This document shows positions 8,193 to 17,198 of a DNA stretch of 53,538 nt, in pieces; the stretch's first letter is position 1; each line of letters starts with the position of its first letter. The stretch comes from JBNARI01 sp049718765. Its GTDB lineage: Bacteria > Bacillota > Sulfobacillia > DUMF01. The stretch is from NCBI GenBank assembly GCA_049718765.1, contig JBNARI010000013.1:1-53538 (forward strand), written 5' to 3'. A model generated the notes under the pieces. The model made no database searches. It saw only the letters and a program-made list of their open reading frames with translations, and was not told where the DNA came from. Made by a program: the position numbers and the translations under genes.

Positions 8193-9947
8193 CTAGGAGG
8201 GGATGTTTGCCCTACCTGAGTACACCAAGCCCCTAGTGCTGTCTATGGTGATCTGGCTTCCATCGGCAATGAGGCGAGTTGCACCGCTAGCCCCAACCAC
8301 CGCCGGGATTTCCAGGGTAACTGCAAGCACTGCGCCGTTGGAGGACAGTCCTCCTTCCTCTACCACTAGCCCCGAGGCTTTGGCGATCGAAGGTACCAGT
8401 GGGCTTTCCACGCTGCGAAGCACTGCAATGTCGCCTTCCCCTGCAGGATCAGAAGCCTCCGATGTGATGATCCTGGCTCGCCCAGTGACGGTTTTCCCTC
8501 CAATGCCTGTACCCTTCACCATGACGTTGCCCAGCACGTGCACTTTCATCAGGTTGGTGGTGCCTGGAATGCCAGTGGGCACACCGGCGGTGAGTATCAC
8601 CAGGTCGCCATTGGCTACAATCCCAGACTTCAGACCAGCTTGAATGGACTGGTCTATCATGGTGTCCGTGTCTGGAGCTCCTGGTACTAGCACCGGATAC
8701 ACTCCCCATGTGAGCAAGAGCTGGCGCAAAGTGCCTTCGTTGGGAGTAGCTGCAATCACGGGCATGGAAGGCCTCAGGCGTGCTATCATCCTGGCGGTGT
8801 ATCCCGATTCGGTGGCGGTGATAATCGCGGCCGCGCGAAGCTCGCGCGCTGCAGTCCAAGTGGCTCTGCTTACTGCATCTGTGACAGTGACTGATTCCCC
8901 CCAAAACGCAGGGATCTCCCTGTGCTGGAGAGCCATCTCGCGTTCTGTGCGCACGGCAATTGAGGCCATGGTGCGTACGCACTCCACGGGGTACTTGCCC
9001 GTGGCAGTTTCCGCCGACAACATCACGGCGTCGGTGCCGTCAAGGATTGCGTTTGCCACGTCGCTGGCTTCGGCCCTGGTAGGTGTTGGCCGATTAACCA
9101 TGGATTCTAGCATTTGTGTGGCTGTCACCACGGGCTTGCCCACGCGGTTGCACATTCTGATGAGTCGCTTCTGGATAATTGGCACTTCCTCGGGTGGGAA
9201 CTCCACTCCCAAGTCACCCCTGGCGATCATAAGGCCGTCACAGACCTTGAGGATCTGTTCGATGCTTTCCACACTTTCGCGGGTTTCGATCTTGGCAATC
9301 ACTGGAATTACTGCACCCTGACCCTCAATCACCCTGCGCACTGCAATAACGTCTTCTGGCGTGCGAATGAACGAAGCTGCCACAAAGTCCACCCCAAGTC
9401 TCACGCCGAAGGCAATGTCGCGGGCGTCCGCATCTGAAACTGGGGGCAAACTGAAGCTTTTTCCCTTCACGCTGAGCTTCTTCTTGTTGGTGACTGTGCC
9501 TGGTGATTTGACCCTGCAAGTGACGCAGTCTTCATCCACTTCGAGCACTACCATGGCGATGTTGCCGTCGTCGATCAATAACACGTCGCCGGGAGTGACG
9601 TCCTTGGGGAGCCCAGGGTAGTCTGCATAAACCCACGTGCTGTCTCCCTCGCAGTCCTTGTACGCTGGGGACACCCTGATCTGGAACACAGCATCCCCTT
9701 CAAGTCTGGCCAGGCCGCCACGGAAACGGCCAAGGCGCACTTCTGGCCCTTTGGTGTCGAGCATAATCGCCACGGGCCGGCCTTGCGCTGCCTCCCTAAG
9801 CGCCAGCACCCGTGATTGATGCTCCTCATGGGTGCCGTGGGACATGTTCAGGCGTGCCACGTCCATGCCCGCCTCAATCATTTGGCTGAGCACTTCCACA
9901 GACGAGCTGGACGGACCCAATGTTGCCACTATTTTGGTTCTCCTCAC
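8193..9947 (-). CDS. pyk: Pyruvate kinase with C-terminal extra domain
   Basis: Converts phosphoenolpyruvate and ADP to pyruvate and ATP in glycolysis. The 584-residue length matches the long Bacillus/Geobacillus type. RRTKIVATLGPSS opens the barrel, MIARGDLGVEFP and ATQMLESM are the catalytic stretches, and an allosteric domain follows. The last 100 residues form the extra C-terminal domain, related to the phosphohistidine domain of PPDK; where PPDK-like domains read GGxTSHAA this protein reads GGLSSNGA, so the histidine is replaced and phosphotransfer there is not expected. The GTG start at 9947 has GGGAGG about 9 bases upstream. A -10-like TAGAAT lies at 9970-9975 on this strand, without a good -35. 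Confidence 0.95.
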   Translation of the reverse strand: MRRTKIVATLGPSSSSVEVLSQMIEAGMDVARLNMSHGTHEEHQSRVLALREAAQGRPVAIMLDTKGPEVRLGRFRGGLARLEGDAVFQIRVSPAYKDCEGDSTWVYADYPGLPKDVTPGDVLLIDDGNIAMVVLEVDEDCVTCRVKSPGTVTNKKKLSVKGKSFSLPPVSDADARDIAFGVRLGVDFVAASFIRTPEDVIAVRRVIEGQGAVIPVIAKIETRESVESIEQILKVCDGLMIARGDLGVEFPPEEVPIIQKRLIRMCNRVGKPVVTATQMLESMVNRPTPTRAEASDVANAILDGTDAVMLSAETATGKYPVECVRTMASIAVRTEREMALQHREIPAFWGESVTVTDAVSRATWTAARELRAAAIITATESGYTARMIARLRPSMPVIAATPNEGTLRQLLLTWGVYPVLVPGAPDTDTMIDQSIQAGLKSGIVANGDLVILTAGVPTGIPGTTNLMKVHVLGNVMVKGTGIGGKTVTGRARIITSEASDPAGEGDIAVLRSVESPLVPSIAKASGLVVEEGGLSSNGAVLAVTLEIPAVVGASGATRLIADGSQITIDSTRGLVYSGRANIPS

Positions 9948-10071
9948 CAGCCAATCCCTCCCTGCCGTAATTCTACTGCTCTTCTGGAGATTTGGCCATT
10001 TGGCTGGCAGGAAACAGGGCGTTTTTCTCGAATCTAGCAGTGGCAGTGCTGGTACCAAGGAGGAAGTGCGA

Positions 10072-11226
10072 ATGAGGATAGTGGTGGCTCCTGATTCGTT
10101 CAAGGGAAGCGCTTCTGCTGTTCAAGTGGGTGAAGCTATGGCAGCGGGGCTGCGCAAGGTATGGCCTGATGCTGAAGTGGATGTGGTGCCCCTTGCGGAT
10201 GGCGGACAGGGGACAGTGGAGGCAATGGTTAGGGCCACGGGTGGGCACACCCGCACTGTTCGGGTGACGGGACCCCTTGGGGAACCGGTTGCCGCTACAT
10301 ACGGCATACTTCCAGATGGCACAGTGGTGGTGGAAATGGCACAAGCCTCCGGGCTTACTCTTGTAGAGCCAATCAGGAGGAACCCGCTTCTGACTACGAC
10401 CTATGGCACAGGTGAACTAATTAGGCACGCCCTGGACTCGGGCGCACGCTCGATCATTGTGGGCATTGGGGGTAGTGCCACTAACGATGGCGGGGCGGGA
10501 ATGGCCCAGGCTCTAGGAGTGGGCCTCTATGACGAGAATGGCAAGCCCATTGGTTTTGGGGGGGGCGAGCTCGCCAGGCTTCGCGCTGTGGACCTGAGTG
10601 GCCTACATCCGGGAATCAAGACCGCCAGCATAGTGGTGGCGTGCGACGTGGATAACCCACTTTGCGGGCCCACTGGGGCCTCGGCAACTTATGGGCCCCA
10701 GAAGGGGGCGACTCCGGAAATGGTGGATCAGCTGGACAGGGCGCTTGCCCATTTCGCGGATGTGGTGGAGGCTGCCATAGGCAGGAGCTTGAGGAACGTG
10801 CCAGGGGCAGGAGCGGCTGGCGGACTGGGTTTCGGTCTAATGGCGTTCCTTGGTGCCAAGCTTCAGCCCGGCATAAAGATCGTGGCTTCGGCCACACGAC
10901 TTGAGGAACGGGTGGGCAAGGCCCACCTGGTGGTGACTGGAGAAGGGCAGACCGATTGGCAGACGGCCCACGGAAAGACGGTGGCTGGTGTCGCCGAAAT
11001 TGCCCGTTCACAAGGCGTGCCCGTGCTGGTGATTTCTGGGGGGCTTGGGAAGGGGTACGAGAGTCTATACGATCGTGGAGTTGCAGCCATGATCCCAATA
11101 GTCCAGCGTCCTATGGAGCTTGCTGAGGCCATGGCTCATGCCATAGAGTTGATCGAAGGGGCGGCCGAGAGGGCAGCAAGACTCATGGAGCTCGGACGGA
11201 TGCTGGGGAATTCCCGCTACTTGTAG
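10072..11226 (+). CDS. Glycerate kinase (GarK/GlxK type)
   Basis: A 384-residue glycerate 2-kinase of the GarK family, phosphorylating D-glycerate for entry into lower glycolysis. The N-terminus MRIVVAPDSFKGSASA, the IVGIGGSATNDGGAGMAQALG stretch, GAAGGLGFGLMAFLGA and the VTGEGQTDWQTAHGKT segment are hallmarks. The ATG at 10072 is preceded by AAGGAGG with 8 bases between. It is transcribed away from pyruvate kinase, and its last 10 bases overlap the end of the convergent flavin-reductase gene. A serine/glyoxylate catabolic link is possible given the nearby ammonia-lyase and allantoinase-like genes, but that is inference. Confidence 0.93.
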   Translation: MRIVVAPDSFKGSASAVQVGEAMAAGLRKVWPDAEVDVVPLADGGQGTVEAMVRATGGHTRTVRVTGPLGEPVAATYGILPDGTVVVEMAQASGLTLVEPIRRNPLLTTTYGTGELIRHALDSGARSIIVGIGGSATNDGGAGMAQALGVGLYDENGKPIGFGGGELARLRAVDLSGLHPGIKTASIVVACDVDNPLCGPTGASATYGPQKGATPEMVDQLDRALAHFADVVEAAIGRSLRNVPGAGAAGGLGFGLMAFLGAKLQPGIKIVASATRLEERVGKAHLVVTGEGQTDWQTAHGKTVAGVAEIARSQGVPVLVISGGLGKGYESLYDRGVAAMIPIVQRPMELAEAMAHAIELIEGAAERAARLMELGRMLGNSRYL

Positions 11227-11783
11227 GTTTGAGGGACGAGGCTCTTTGTGGCCCGGTAGTAAGCGTAGGTCAGCGGTTCCGCATCGTGGAGGATACCAGC
11301 GCCCAGCACGTCTGCCACGAAAAGGGTGTGGGTGCCAACGTCCACAGTCATTTCGGGTCGCACCTGGCATTCAAAGAAAGCTATGCCCGGCAGCACTACA
11401 GGGCAGGCAGTGCGCTCTGCCAGCAAGTAGCTGAGGCCAGAGAACTTGTCGATCTCCCTGCCGGACCTGTAGCCGAAGCGGCCGACCAATGGATGGCCGT
11501 CGGTCCCCAGGACTGTCACCGCGAAAACGCCACTGGACGAAATGAACTCGTGGGTGAGGTTCTTCTTGTTTATGCCAATAGCAATCCTCCTGGGAGTCTC
11601 GGTGATCTGGAACAAAGTGTTGCAGCACTGGCCATTGAACTTCCCGTCCTTCCTAGATGTGACGATGTACAGACCATAGGTTATCTTGAACAGCGCCAAG
11701 CTCACTGGATCCGATGCGGGAGGGGTTACAGGCACCACTGGTGGCGGTGGTGACAGAGGTGCAGCCTTCTGAGAGTGCTCCAT
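11217..11783 (-). CDS. Flavin reductase-like (RutF/NADH:FMN) domain protein
   Basis: A 188-residue flavin-binding split-barrel protein. ALFKITYGLYIVTSRKDGKFNGQCCNTLFQIT and RRIAIGINKKNLTHEFI are the FMN-binding part, and FAVTVLG continues the barrel. In anaerobes such proteins often serve oxygen or nitric-oxide detoxification or reduce flavin for partners. The N-terminus has a proline-rich, low-complexity lead of about 25 residues. ATG 11783 has AAAGGAG about 10 bases upstream; a TTG at 11810 is also in frame. It follows carD by 23 bases on the same strand and may be co-transcribed with it. Confidence 0.85.
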   Translation of the reverse strand: MEHSQKAAPLSPPPPVVPVTPPASDPVSLALFKITYGLYIVTSRKDGKFNGQCCNTLFQITETPRRIAIGINKKNLTHEFISSSGVFAVTVLGTDGHPLVGRFGYRSGREIDKFSGLSYLLAERTACPVVLPGIAFFECQVRPEMTVDVGTHTLFVADVLGAGILHDAEPLTYAYYRATKSLVPQTYK

Positions 11784-11806
11784 TGGGGGTTCGCTCCTTT
11801 CTGGGT

Positions 11807-12283
11807 TCAAGCAAGGATCTTTTCAAGCATTTCGTTGGCGTCCTTTTCCCCAATTCCCTTCGCAAGGACCAACTCGCTCACAAGTATTTGGCGGGCGCTG
11901 TCCAGCATCTTGCGCTCCCCTGTGGAAAGTCCCTTTTCTTTTTCCCGCAGCCAGAGGTTCCTCACCACTTCCGCTACTTCGTAGATGTTGCCCGACCTAA
12001 TCTTTTCGAGGTTTGCCCGGTAACGCCTGTTCCAGTTCGAGGACATTTTGCTGGAACCGGACCTGAGCACCCGCACCACGTTTTCTACTTCGTCTGGTGC
12101 GATCACTGGACGTAGACCCACCTGTTCGGAGCTCTTAACGGGAATCATCACCTGCATATCGCCAATGGGAAGTTTCATGATGTAATAGCTTTGCTTTTCG
12201 CCCAGTACTTCCCTTTCTTCTATGGCCTGGATTATGCCAGCTCCGTGCATTGGATAGACTACCTTGTCTCCAACCTTGAACAT
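11807..12283 (-). CDS. CarD family transcriptional regulator
   Basis: A 158-residue CarD/CdnL-like protein that binds the RNA polymerase beta subunit and stabilises open promoter complexes. The N-terminal Tudor-like RNA-polymerase-interaction domain starts MFKVGDKVVYPMHGAG, with PIGDMQVMIP; the C-terminal helical DNA-binding domain holds SSNWNRRYRANLEKIRSG and AEVVRNLWLREKEKGLSTGERKML. The ATG at 12283 gives the canonical start. A promoter with good spacing lies just upstream (12315-12343). In Clostridia this gene is often close to ispD and yacL; here it is about 24 kb away. Confidence 0.92.
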   Translation of the reverse strand: MFKVGDKVVYPMHGAGIIQAIEEREVLGEKQSYYIMKLPIGDMQVMIPVKSSEQVGLRPVIAPDEVENVVRVLRSGSSKMSSNWNRRYRANLEKIRSGNIYEVAEVVRNLWLREKEKGLSTGERKMLDSARQILVSELVLAKGIGEKDANEMLEKILA

Positions 12284-12314
12284 CCTTCTGCCCCCTACAC
12301 ACCACCTAACTCCT

Positions 12315-12343
12315 AGGATAGCATGTAATGGCAGTACCGTCAA
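12315..12343 (-). promoter_or_regulatory. Sigma-A-type promoter of carD
   Basis: On the minus strand TTGACG (12338-12343) is followed after exactly 17 bases by TATCCT (12315-12320), and transcription would start about 25 bases before the carD ATG. The -10 is only 4 of 6 to consensus. Confidence 0.6.
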
Positions 12344-12603
12344 TGAAACCCTCATTGTATCACGGCCTTGTGGCTTTGTCTACTGTTTGCAGGGGCCTCC
12401 CAAGACGCGATTGAGCCATCAGCTCATTTTCATTGTTCACTCTCTCAATCTCTTCAACTGTTGCCTCTGAACTCTTGGGAAGTTGGCCAGTGCCCCCAAT
12501 AGGGCAACTGCCACCTCTGGGGCAACCCCCCATGCCCTGGACCTTTGAGGGTGACAGGGCGTGTCCCTGCTGTGCGCAGGGTTCTACCCCAAAAGGGGGT
12601 CAC
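12344..12603. other. GC-rich spacer between copA and carD
   Basis: No credible gene. It contains several short G- and C-run inverted repeats, for example CCCC-AAAA-GGGG near 12586-12598 just after the copA stop, but none has a clear U-tract. It probably ends copA transcription only weakly. Confidence 0.4.
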
Positions 12604-15045
12604 CTACTGTTCCTGGAACCGCCAGTAGGGGTTGAACCGCCTCAAGCGCAGGCTATTGGTAACTACTGACACCGAGCTGAAGGCCATGGCTCCCCCTGCA
12701 ATGATCGGGGATAGCAGACCCACTGCCGCCAGGGGAATACCAAGGGTGTTGTACACCAGCGCCCAGAAGAGGTTCTGCTTAATGGTCCTCATCGTGGCGC
12801 GGCTGAGTTCGATTGCCCCCACAACTCCTCGCAAGTCCCCCCTCATGAGGGTGACATCAGCTGACTCAATTGCGATGTCTGTGCCTGTGCCGATGGCTAT
12901 ACCAACATCTGCAGTTACCAGAGCAGGAGCATCGTTAATGCCGTCTCCAACCATGCCTACCCTGTAGCCCTGCTGCTGCAGTCGCTTCACCTGCTCGGCC
13001 TTGTGCTCGGGCAGTACTTCTGCAAGCACTTGGTCGATGCCCGCCTGGCGGGCAATTGCCCACGCTGTCCTTTGGTTGTCCCCAGTGATCATGACGACGG
13101 CAATGTTCATCCGTTTGAGAGCAGCAATGGCTTCCCTTGAGCCTTCCTTGATCGTGTCCGCCAAAGCTATGAGTCCAGCTGCCTTGCCGTCCAAGGCAAC
13201 CGCTGTGACAGTCTTACCTTGCTGTTGGAGCTCTTCGAAATCCTTGGCGAGCTGGGCGATGTCTACACCCCTGGCTTGAAGTAGCTTTGGAGTTCCGGCC
13301 ACCACAATGCGCCCATTCACGCTGGCTTCGACTCCTTGTCCAGGCACAGCGCTAAAATGAGTTGCTTCCTGGAGGTGGATACCAGCGTCTAGAGCGTGTC
13401 GGACTATGGCCCGGGCGAGAGGGTGTTCAGACAGGTTTTCGGCGGAAGCCACAAGCTGCAAGAGCTGATCTTGCTCAATTCCAGGCAGCGTTACCACGTC
13501 GGTTACCGTGGGCTCTCCCTTGGTGATGGTTCCGGTCTTATCAAGCACTATGGCTGTGAGGTTGTGCATACGCTCGAGATGTTCCCCGCCTCTGATCAAT
13601 ATGCCGTTTTCTGCACCTGTGCCTGTGCCCACCATTATGGCTGTGGGTGTGGCAAGGCCAAGGGCGCAGGGGCACGCGATAACCAGCACTGCCGTGGAAT
13701 GCATGAGGGCGGTAGCCAAGTCCCCTGGCTCGGCGATGAAGTACCATGCCAGGAACGTGACAGATGCTGCAACTATTACGCCTGTCACGAAGTACTTGGA
13801 CACCACGTCTGCGAGGCGCTGTATTGGAGCTTTGGAACCCTGGGCTTCCTCCACGATCCTGACGATTTGGGCTAGGGTGGTGTCCTTGCCGACCCTGCTT
13901 GCCCTGAACTGGAACGAGCCAAACTTGTTCACCGTACCCCCAATCACTTCATCGCCTGGCCCCTTGTCCACAGGGAGACTTTCTCCCGTGATCATTGACT
14001 CGTCCACAGACGAGTACCCTTCTAGGATGACTCCGTCCACTGGAATCCGTTCACCTGGTCGTACCACAACTATGTCGCCAACCAGAACTTGTTCCACAGG
14101 TACTTCCACTTCATTGCCGTTCCTCAACAGTCTTGCTGTCTTGGCCCTGAGCCCCAGCAACTTGCGGATTGCCTCAGAAGTCCTACCTTTTGCCCTGGCC
14201 TCAAGCATCTTTCCTAGGGTGATCAAAACGATGATGATCGCTGACGTCTCGTAATACACAGCACGGGTTCTTACCAAGTTTGGGAAGAAAGTGGCAACAA
14301 CGCTGTAGAAATAGGCTGCAGAAGTGCCAAGCATAATCAGCACGGACATGTTAGCGCTACGGTGCCTGATCTGGTTGAACGCGTCTTTGTAGAACTGCCA
14401 GCCCCCCACGAACTGGATGGGAGTGGCCAGAACCCATTGGAATACGGGGCTCATTATGATCTTTGGATGAGGCAGGCTCACGAGCTCGGCAAGCATATAC
14501 CAGAGCAATGGCAGGGCAAGTACTCCAGTGAACGCCAGCTGCCTTTGCTGACGCCGGATTTCCATATCCCTTTCCTTGGCTTCGCGGTCCCTGTCAAACA
14601 CCTCATGGGTAACCATCTTTGCGTCGTAGCCGGTGCTTTGTACCGCTGCGATGAGCCTTTCGGGAGCAAGAACTCCGGCCACGTACTCCACATGAGCTTT
14701 GCCGGTGGCGAAATTGACTTGTGCCTGGACAACGCCCTCGAGCTGATTGAGGGCGCGTTCTATGCGCGAGGCACATGAGGCACAGCTCATTCCCGAAACA
14801 CTAAGCTCCACAGTATCTGTAGCCAGCTGGTATCCCGCTTCGGTAACTGCGCGCAGGATGTCGCCCACGGGCCTTTGCCCGGGCTCCAATTCCACGTTGG
14901 CCAATCCAGAGGCGAAGCTCACGCTTGCGTCGGCTACCCCAAGCACCGACTTAAGCGCCTGTTCTATTCTGCCTGCGCAGGAGGCGCAGCTCATGCCCTT
15001 TATCCTCAGGGTTATGGTGCTTTTGCCCTCAGCCTCTTGATTCAT
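12604..15045 (-). CDS. copA: Copper-exporting P1B-type ATPase
   Basis: Pumps Cu(I) out of the cytoplasm. The 813-residue protein has two N-terminal heavy-metal-associated domains, each with GMSCASC (17-23 and 85-91), then the membrane region with the CPC transport motif at 458-460 (VIACPCALGLATPTA). The phosphorylated aspartate is D502 in DKTGTITKG, followed by the SEHPLA nucleotide-domain motif and the GDGINDAPAL hinge. ATG 15045 has AAAGGAG upstream and gives the usual MxxE..ITLRIKGMSCASC start. An Rrf2 regulator gene ends 14 bases before it, so the pair is likely one transcript, in contrast to the CsoR or CueR control more common for copA. Confidence 0.96.
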   Translation of the reverse strand: MNQEAEGKSTITLRIKGMSCASCAGRIEQALKSVLGVADASVSFASGLANVELEPGQRPVGDILRAVTEAGYQLATDTVELSVSGMSCASCASRIERALNQLEGVVQAQVNFATGKAHVEYVAGVLAPERLIAAVQSTGYDAKMVTHEVFDRDREAKERDMEIRRQQRQLAFTGVLALPLLWYMLAELVSLPHPKIIMSPVFQWVLATPIQFVGGWQFYKDAFNQIRHRSANMSVLIMLGTSAAYFYSVVATFFPNLVRTRAVYYETSAIIIVLITLGKMLEARAKGRTSEAIRKLLGLRAKTARLLRNGNEVEVPVEQVLVGDIVVVRPGERIPVDGVILEGYSSVDESMITGESLPVDKGPGDEVIGGTVNKFGSFQFRASRVGKDTTLAQIVRIVEEAQGSKAPIQRLADVVSKYFVTGVIVAASVTFLAWYFIAEPGDLATALMHSTAVLVIACPCALGLATPTAIMVGTGTGAENGILIRGGEHLERMHNLTAIVLDKTGTITKGEPTVTDVVTLPGIEQDQLLQLVASAENLSEHPLARAIVRHALDAGIHLQEATHFSAVPGQGVEASVNGRIVVAGTPKLLQARGVDIAQLAKDFEELQQQGKTVTAVALDGKAAGLIALADTIKEGSREAIAALKRMNIAVVMITGDNQRTAWAIARQAGIDQVLAEVLPEHKAEQVKRLQQQGYRVGMVGDGINDAPALVTADVGIAIGTGTDIAIESADVTLMRGDLRGVVGAIELSRATMRTIKQNLFWALVYNTLGIPLAAVGLLSPIIAGGAMAFSSVSVVTNSLRLRRFNPYWRFQEQ

Positions 15046-15059
15046 GTGGCTTTCTCCTT

Positions 15060-15482
15060 TCAGCCCGTGTAATCTCCATTTTTCCCCTTGATCAGGCATT
15101 CTATTGTGATTTCCTCCAACGCTAGCTCTATACGCTGTTTGAGGTGTTCCCACGCCCCTCGGGCCACACACGCGTTTTGCCTGCTGCATTGTTTGACAGC
15201 GAGGCAGTCCACAGGTGCAACGGGGCCATCCAGACAGTTTACCACTGAACCCACGGTGATCTCGGATGGGTTCCTGGCTAGCCTGAACCCACCTCTTACG
15301 CCCCTCACAGCTTCCACAAAGCCACACTCCCTAAGTTTCTGGAAAATTAAACTGAGGTATTGCCTGGATATGTTTTCACGCTGGGCTATGCGCGTCAGGG
15401 ACACAGGGGCGCCTTCCCTCGACAAGAGCGCCAGCGCACACAGGGCGCGCAGGCCGTACCTTGACTTCGTAGACAATCTCAC
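15060..15482 (-). CDS. Rrf2 family transcriptional regulator, probable Fe-S sensor
   Basis: A 140-residue Rrf2 protein. The winged helix covers MRLSTKSRYGLRALCALALL to about residue 75, with SRQYLSLIFQKLRECGFVEAVRGVRGGFRLAR as recognition helix and wing. Three cysteines, C93, C99 and C105, are spaced as in IscR/NsrR-type [2Fe-2S] or [4Fe-4S] sensors. The GTG start at 15482 lies about 10 bases after AAGAGG. Directly downstream on the same strand is copA. A near-palindromic sequence at 15505-15529 lies just upstream and is a candidate autoregulatory operator. The signal (iron-sulphur status, redox or copper damage to clusters) is inference. Confidence 0.9.
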   Translation of the reverse strand: MRLSTKSRYGLRALCALALLSREGAPVSLTRIAQRENISRQYLSLIFQKLRECGFVEAVRGVRGGFRLARNPSEITVGSVVNCLDGPVAPVDCLAVKQCSRQNACVARGAWEHLKQRIELALEEITIECLIKGKNGDYTG

Positions 15483-15504
15483 CCCAAGACCGCCTCTTGA
15501 AGAG

Positions 15505-15529
15505 AAATATTAGTAATTCACTTATATTT
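15505..15529. promoter_or_regulatory. Candidate Rrf2 operator (imperfect palindrome)
   Basis: Arms AAATATTAG (15505-15513) and CTTATATTT (15521-15529) pair at 8 of 9 positions around a 7-base spacer. The site is 22 bases upstream of the Rrf2 start and is AT-rich in a GC-rich region, which fits an operator-promoter. Confidence 0.5.
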
Positions 15530-15692
15530 TTAATGCAATGCTATCACGTGGTGGAGTTCCGTGCAAGCTGTGGTTCGTCTGGAGATTGGAGACAGTGGTC
15601 CTCCTGGCCACCAAATAGGAACGGGAGCGGTTCCAAAAAGCTCCTGGTAGAGGAGGTCCGCTCCCGACCGGTGTCGGCGCAGGCAGACAAGG

Positions 15693-16073
15693 TCACTTGG
15701 TTGCCTGCCACAGACCGTGGATGTTGCAGTAGGCGCGCACGTTCACCTTATCTCCCGTGGCGCAGAAGGTGGCAGAAGGTGCATTGCCTGGTTGAAGGAA
15801 CTTGCGTTGAACCACACCGTCGCTTTCAAGCTCTATCCATTCGATGAAATGCTTGTCCTCCATGGGGTGGGGGACGCTTCCCACGCGCACCGTCACAGAA
15901 CCGGGCGAGGCTTCCACCACAGGAACGTGCTTTTCATATCCGGCGTCCTGCAACTTTTCCTGTTGGAGGACCATGGGCTTGCCGCAGCAAACCAGCTGGC
16001 CCCGACCTGTATGCAACACTTGCACTATGTTCCCACAGACTTCGCACTTGTAAACTTGATTGAGCTGTGTCAC
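15693..16073 (-). CDS. dfx: Desulfoferrodoxin (superoxide reductase)
   Basis: Reduces superoxide to hydrogen peroxide without making oxygen, a defence typical of anaerobes. The 126-residue protein is a two-iron type: the desulforedoxin domain has C10, C13, C29 and C30 for the FeS4 centre, and the catalytic centre has H49, H69, H75, C116 and H119, with E47 and K48 beside it, exactly the textbook positions. The GTG start at 16073 has GGGAGG seven bases upstream. It stands alone between Rrf2-copA and an MBL gene on the same strand, with about 290 bases before it. A rubredoxin partner is not in this window. Confidence 0.96.
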   Translation of the reverse strand: MTQLNQVYKCEVCGNIVQVLHTGRGQLVCCGKPMVLQQEKLQDAGYEKHVPVVEASPGSVTVRVGSVPHPMEDKHFIEWIELESDGVVQRKFLQPGNAPSATFCATGDKVNVRAYCNIHGLWQATK

Positions 16074-16367
16074 GCAAACACCTCCCTGTTCATTTCTTAC
16101 TCCAAGGATCCCGGCCCCTTGTTGGGCCTTGCCAGAACCAGTTGTCCGCCTGGGACAGTAGACGCTCAGGGCCAAACTGGTCCGCGCGGTCGCACCCTTG
16201 CTGATCCCTTCCTTGCTTGGCTGCCCAGTGTCAGTACTGGACTGCCGCAGCTTGGCACAAGCGTTTATTCCCCGAAGCCGAGTCATGCCAAAGCCTCCAC
16301 GCGGACGCTGCTGGTTCTGGAGTGAAAGTTCCACATTGTCTGGCTGTTTTGTATCCCGGCGTTGGCA
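16074..16367. other. Spacer upstream of dfx
   Basis: Nearly 300 bases separate the end of the MBL gene from the dfx start. I see no gene, tRNA or convincing promoter hexamers here, although dfx must be transcribed either from within it or by read-through from the MBL gene. Confidence 0.4.
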
Positions 16368-17198
16368 TCAGTGAGTGCTTTCGTGTTGTTTCAAGCTTGT
16401 AAGCACAAAGGGCAACACCGGGGATTGCACGCCCAGGCGCTTCAGCACAAACTCGGCCCTTGCCCTTTCGTTCTGGGCATCAGCGGGACCAAATTCATCC
16501 ACCGCTGCCTGCACTTTGTCCAGGTACTGGAAGGCAGAGGCAAAAGGATCTTCCTTGGGAATGCTGACCAGACCAGCAAATGCGGAAACAAGCCACTTGG
16601 CGCCCAGTGCTGACAGTTTCCCCAGGCTTCCCTTGAGCGCCTCAAGGTCTTCGTATATGGGTACGTCTAGGGAATACGGAACGGCGTCGCCCGTGATGAG
16701 CACAGATTGCTCGGGCAAATACAGACTAATGGAGTCTGCGGAATGCCCAGGTGAGGCAATTACCCTAATTGGAAAGCCAATGTGGATTTCGTCTCCGTCA
16801 TCGAGTGCCCTGTTCACCTGGACCGAACCGCTCACCAGGAAGAAAAAGCCTGGCACGGGACGACGCGCGTATTGGCTGTTCAGGTCCTCAATGAATGGCT
16901 TTGCCAGCCTGCTGGCCAACACCTGAGCCTTGGAGGCTCGCTGCTTCACTACCGCGTTTCCCCCAATATGGTCTGGATGGCAATGAGTGTTTATCACCAG
17001 GCTTATGTCCTCGATCCGTACTCCAGCCTCTGAGCAAAGCTGTTCTATGTCCACAAGGTTGTAGGAGACGCCAGTATCCACAAGGGCAATCTGGTCTCCC
17101 ACGAGCAGCACCGAGTAAGTTATCCTCGGCACTGCTGCCTCCCTTGCTGGTATCGAAAAGTGGAGTTTCCTCATGAACACCCCATCTCCCACTTTCAT
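16368..17198 (-). CDS. MBL-fold hydrolase lacking the last metal histidine motif
   Basis: A 276-residue metallo-beta-lactamase-fold protein with THCHPDH (H72, H74, D76, H77), SPGHS and TGDAVP, so the core metal site is mostly present. The last histidine, usually in a GH motif after the final strand, is not evident: the equivalent stretch reads WLVSAFAGLV. It may bind a single metal or use another ligand. ATG 17198 has AAAGGAGG upstream and overlaps the stop of the allantoinase-like gene by four bases (ATGA), so the two are translationally coupled. The substrate is unknown; the coupling suggests a product of the cyclic-amidase reaction. Confidence 0.8.
   Translation of the reverse strand: MKVGDGVFMRKLHFSIPAREAAVPRITYSVLLVGDQIALVDTGVSYNLVDIEQLCSEAGVRIEDISLVINTHCHPDHIGGNAVVKQRASKAQVLASRLAKPFIEDLNSQYARRPVPGFFFLVSGSVQVNRALDDGDEIHIGFPIRVIASPGHSADSISLYLPEQSVLITGDAVPYSLDVPIYEDLEALKGSLGKLSALGAKWLVSAFAGLVSIPKEDPFASAFQYLDKVQAAVDEFGPADAQNERARAEFVLKRLGVQSPVLPFVLTSLKQHESTH

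Noticed and set aside
15679..15708. Inverted repeat GCAGGCA/TGCCTGC at the end of dfx considered as a terminator.
   Set aside because: It overlaps the dfx stop codon and has no U-tract on the coding strand.
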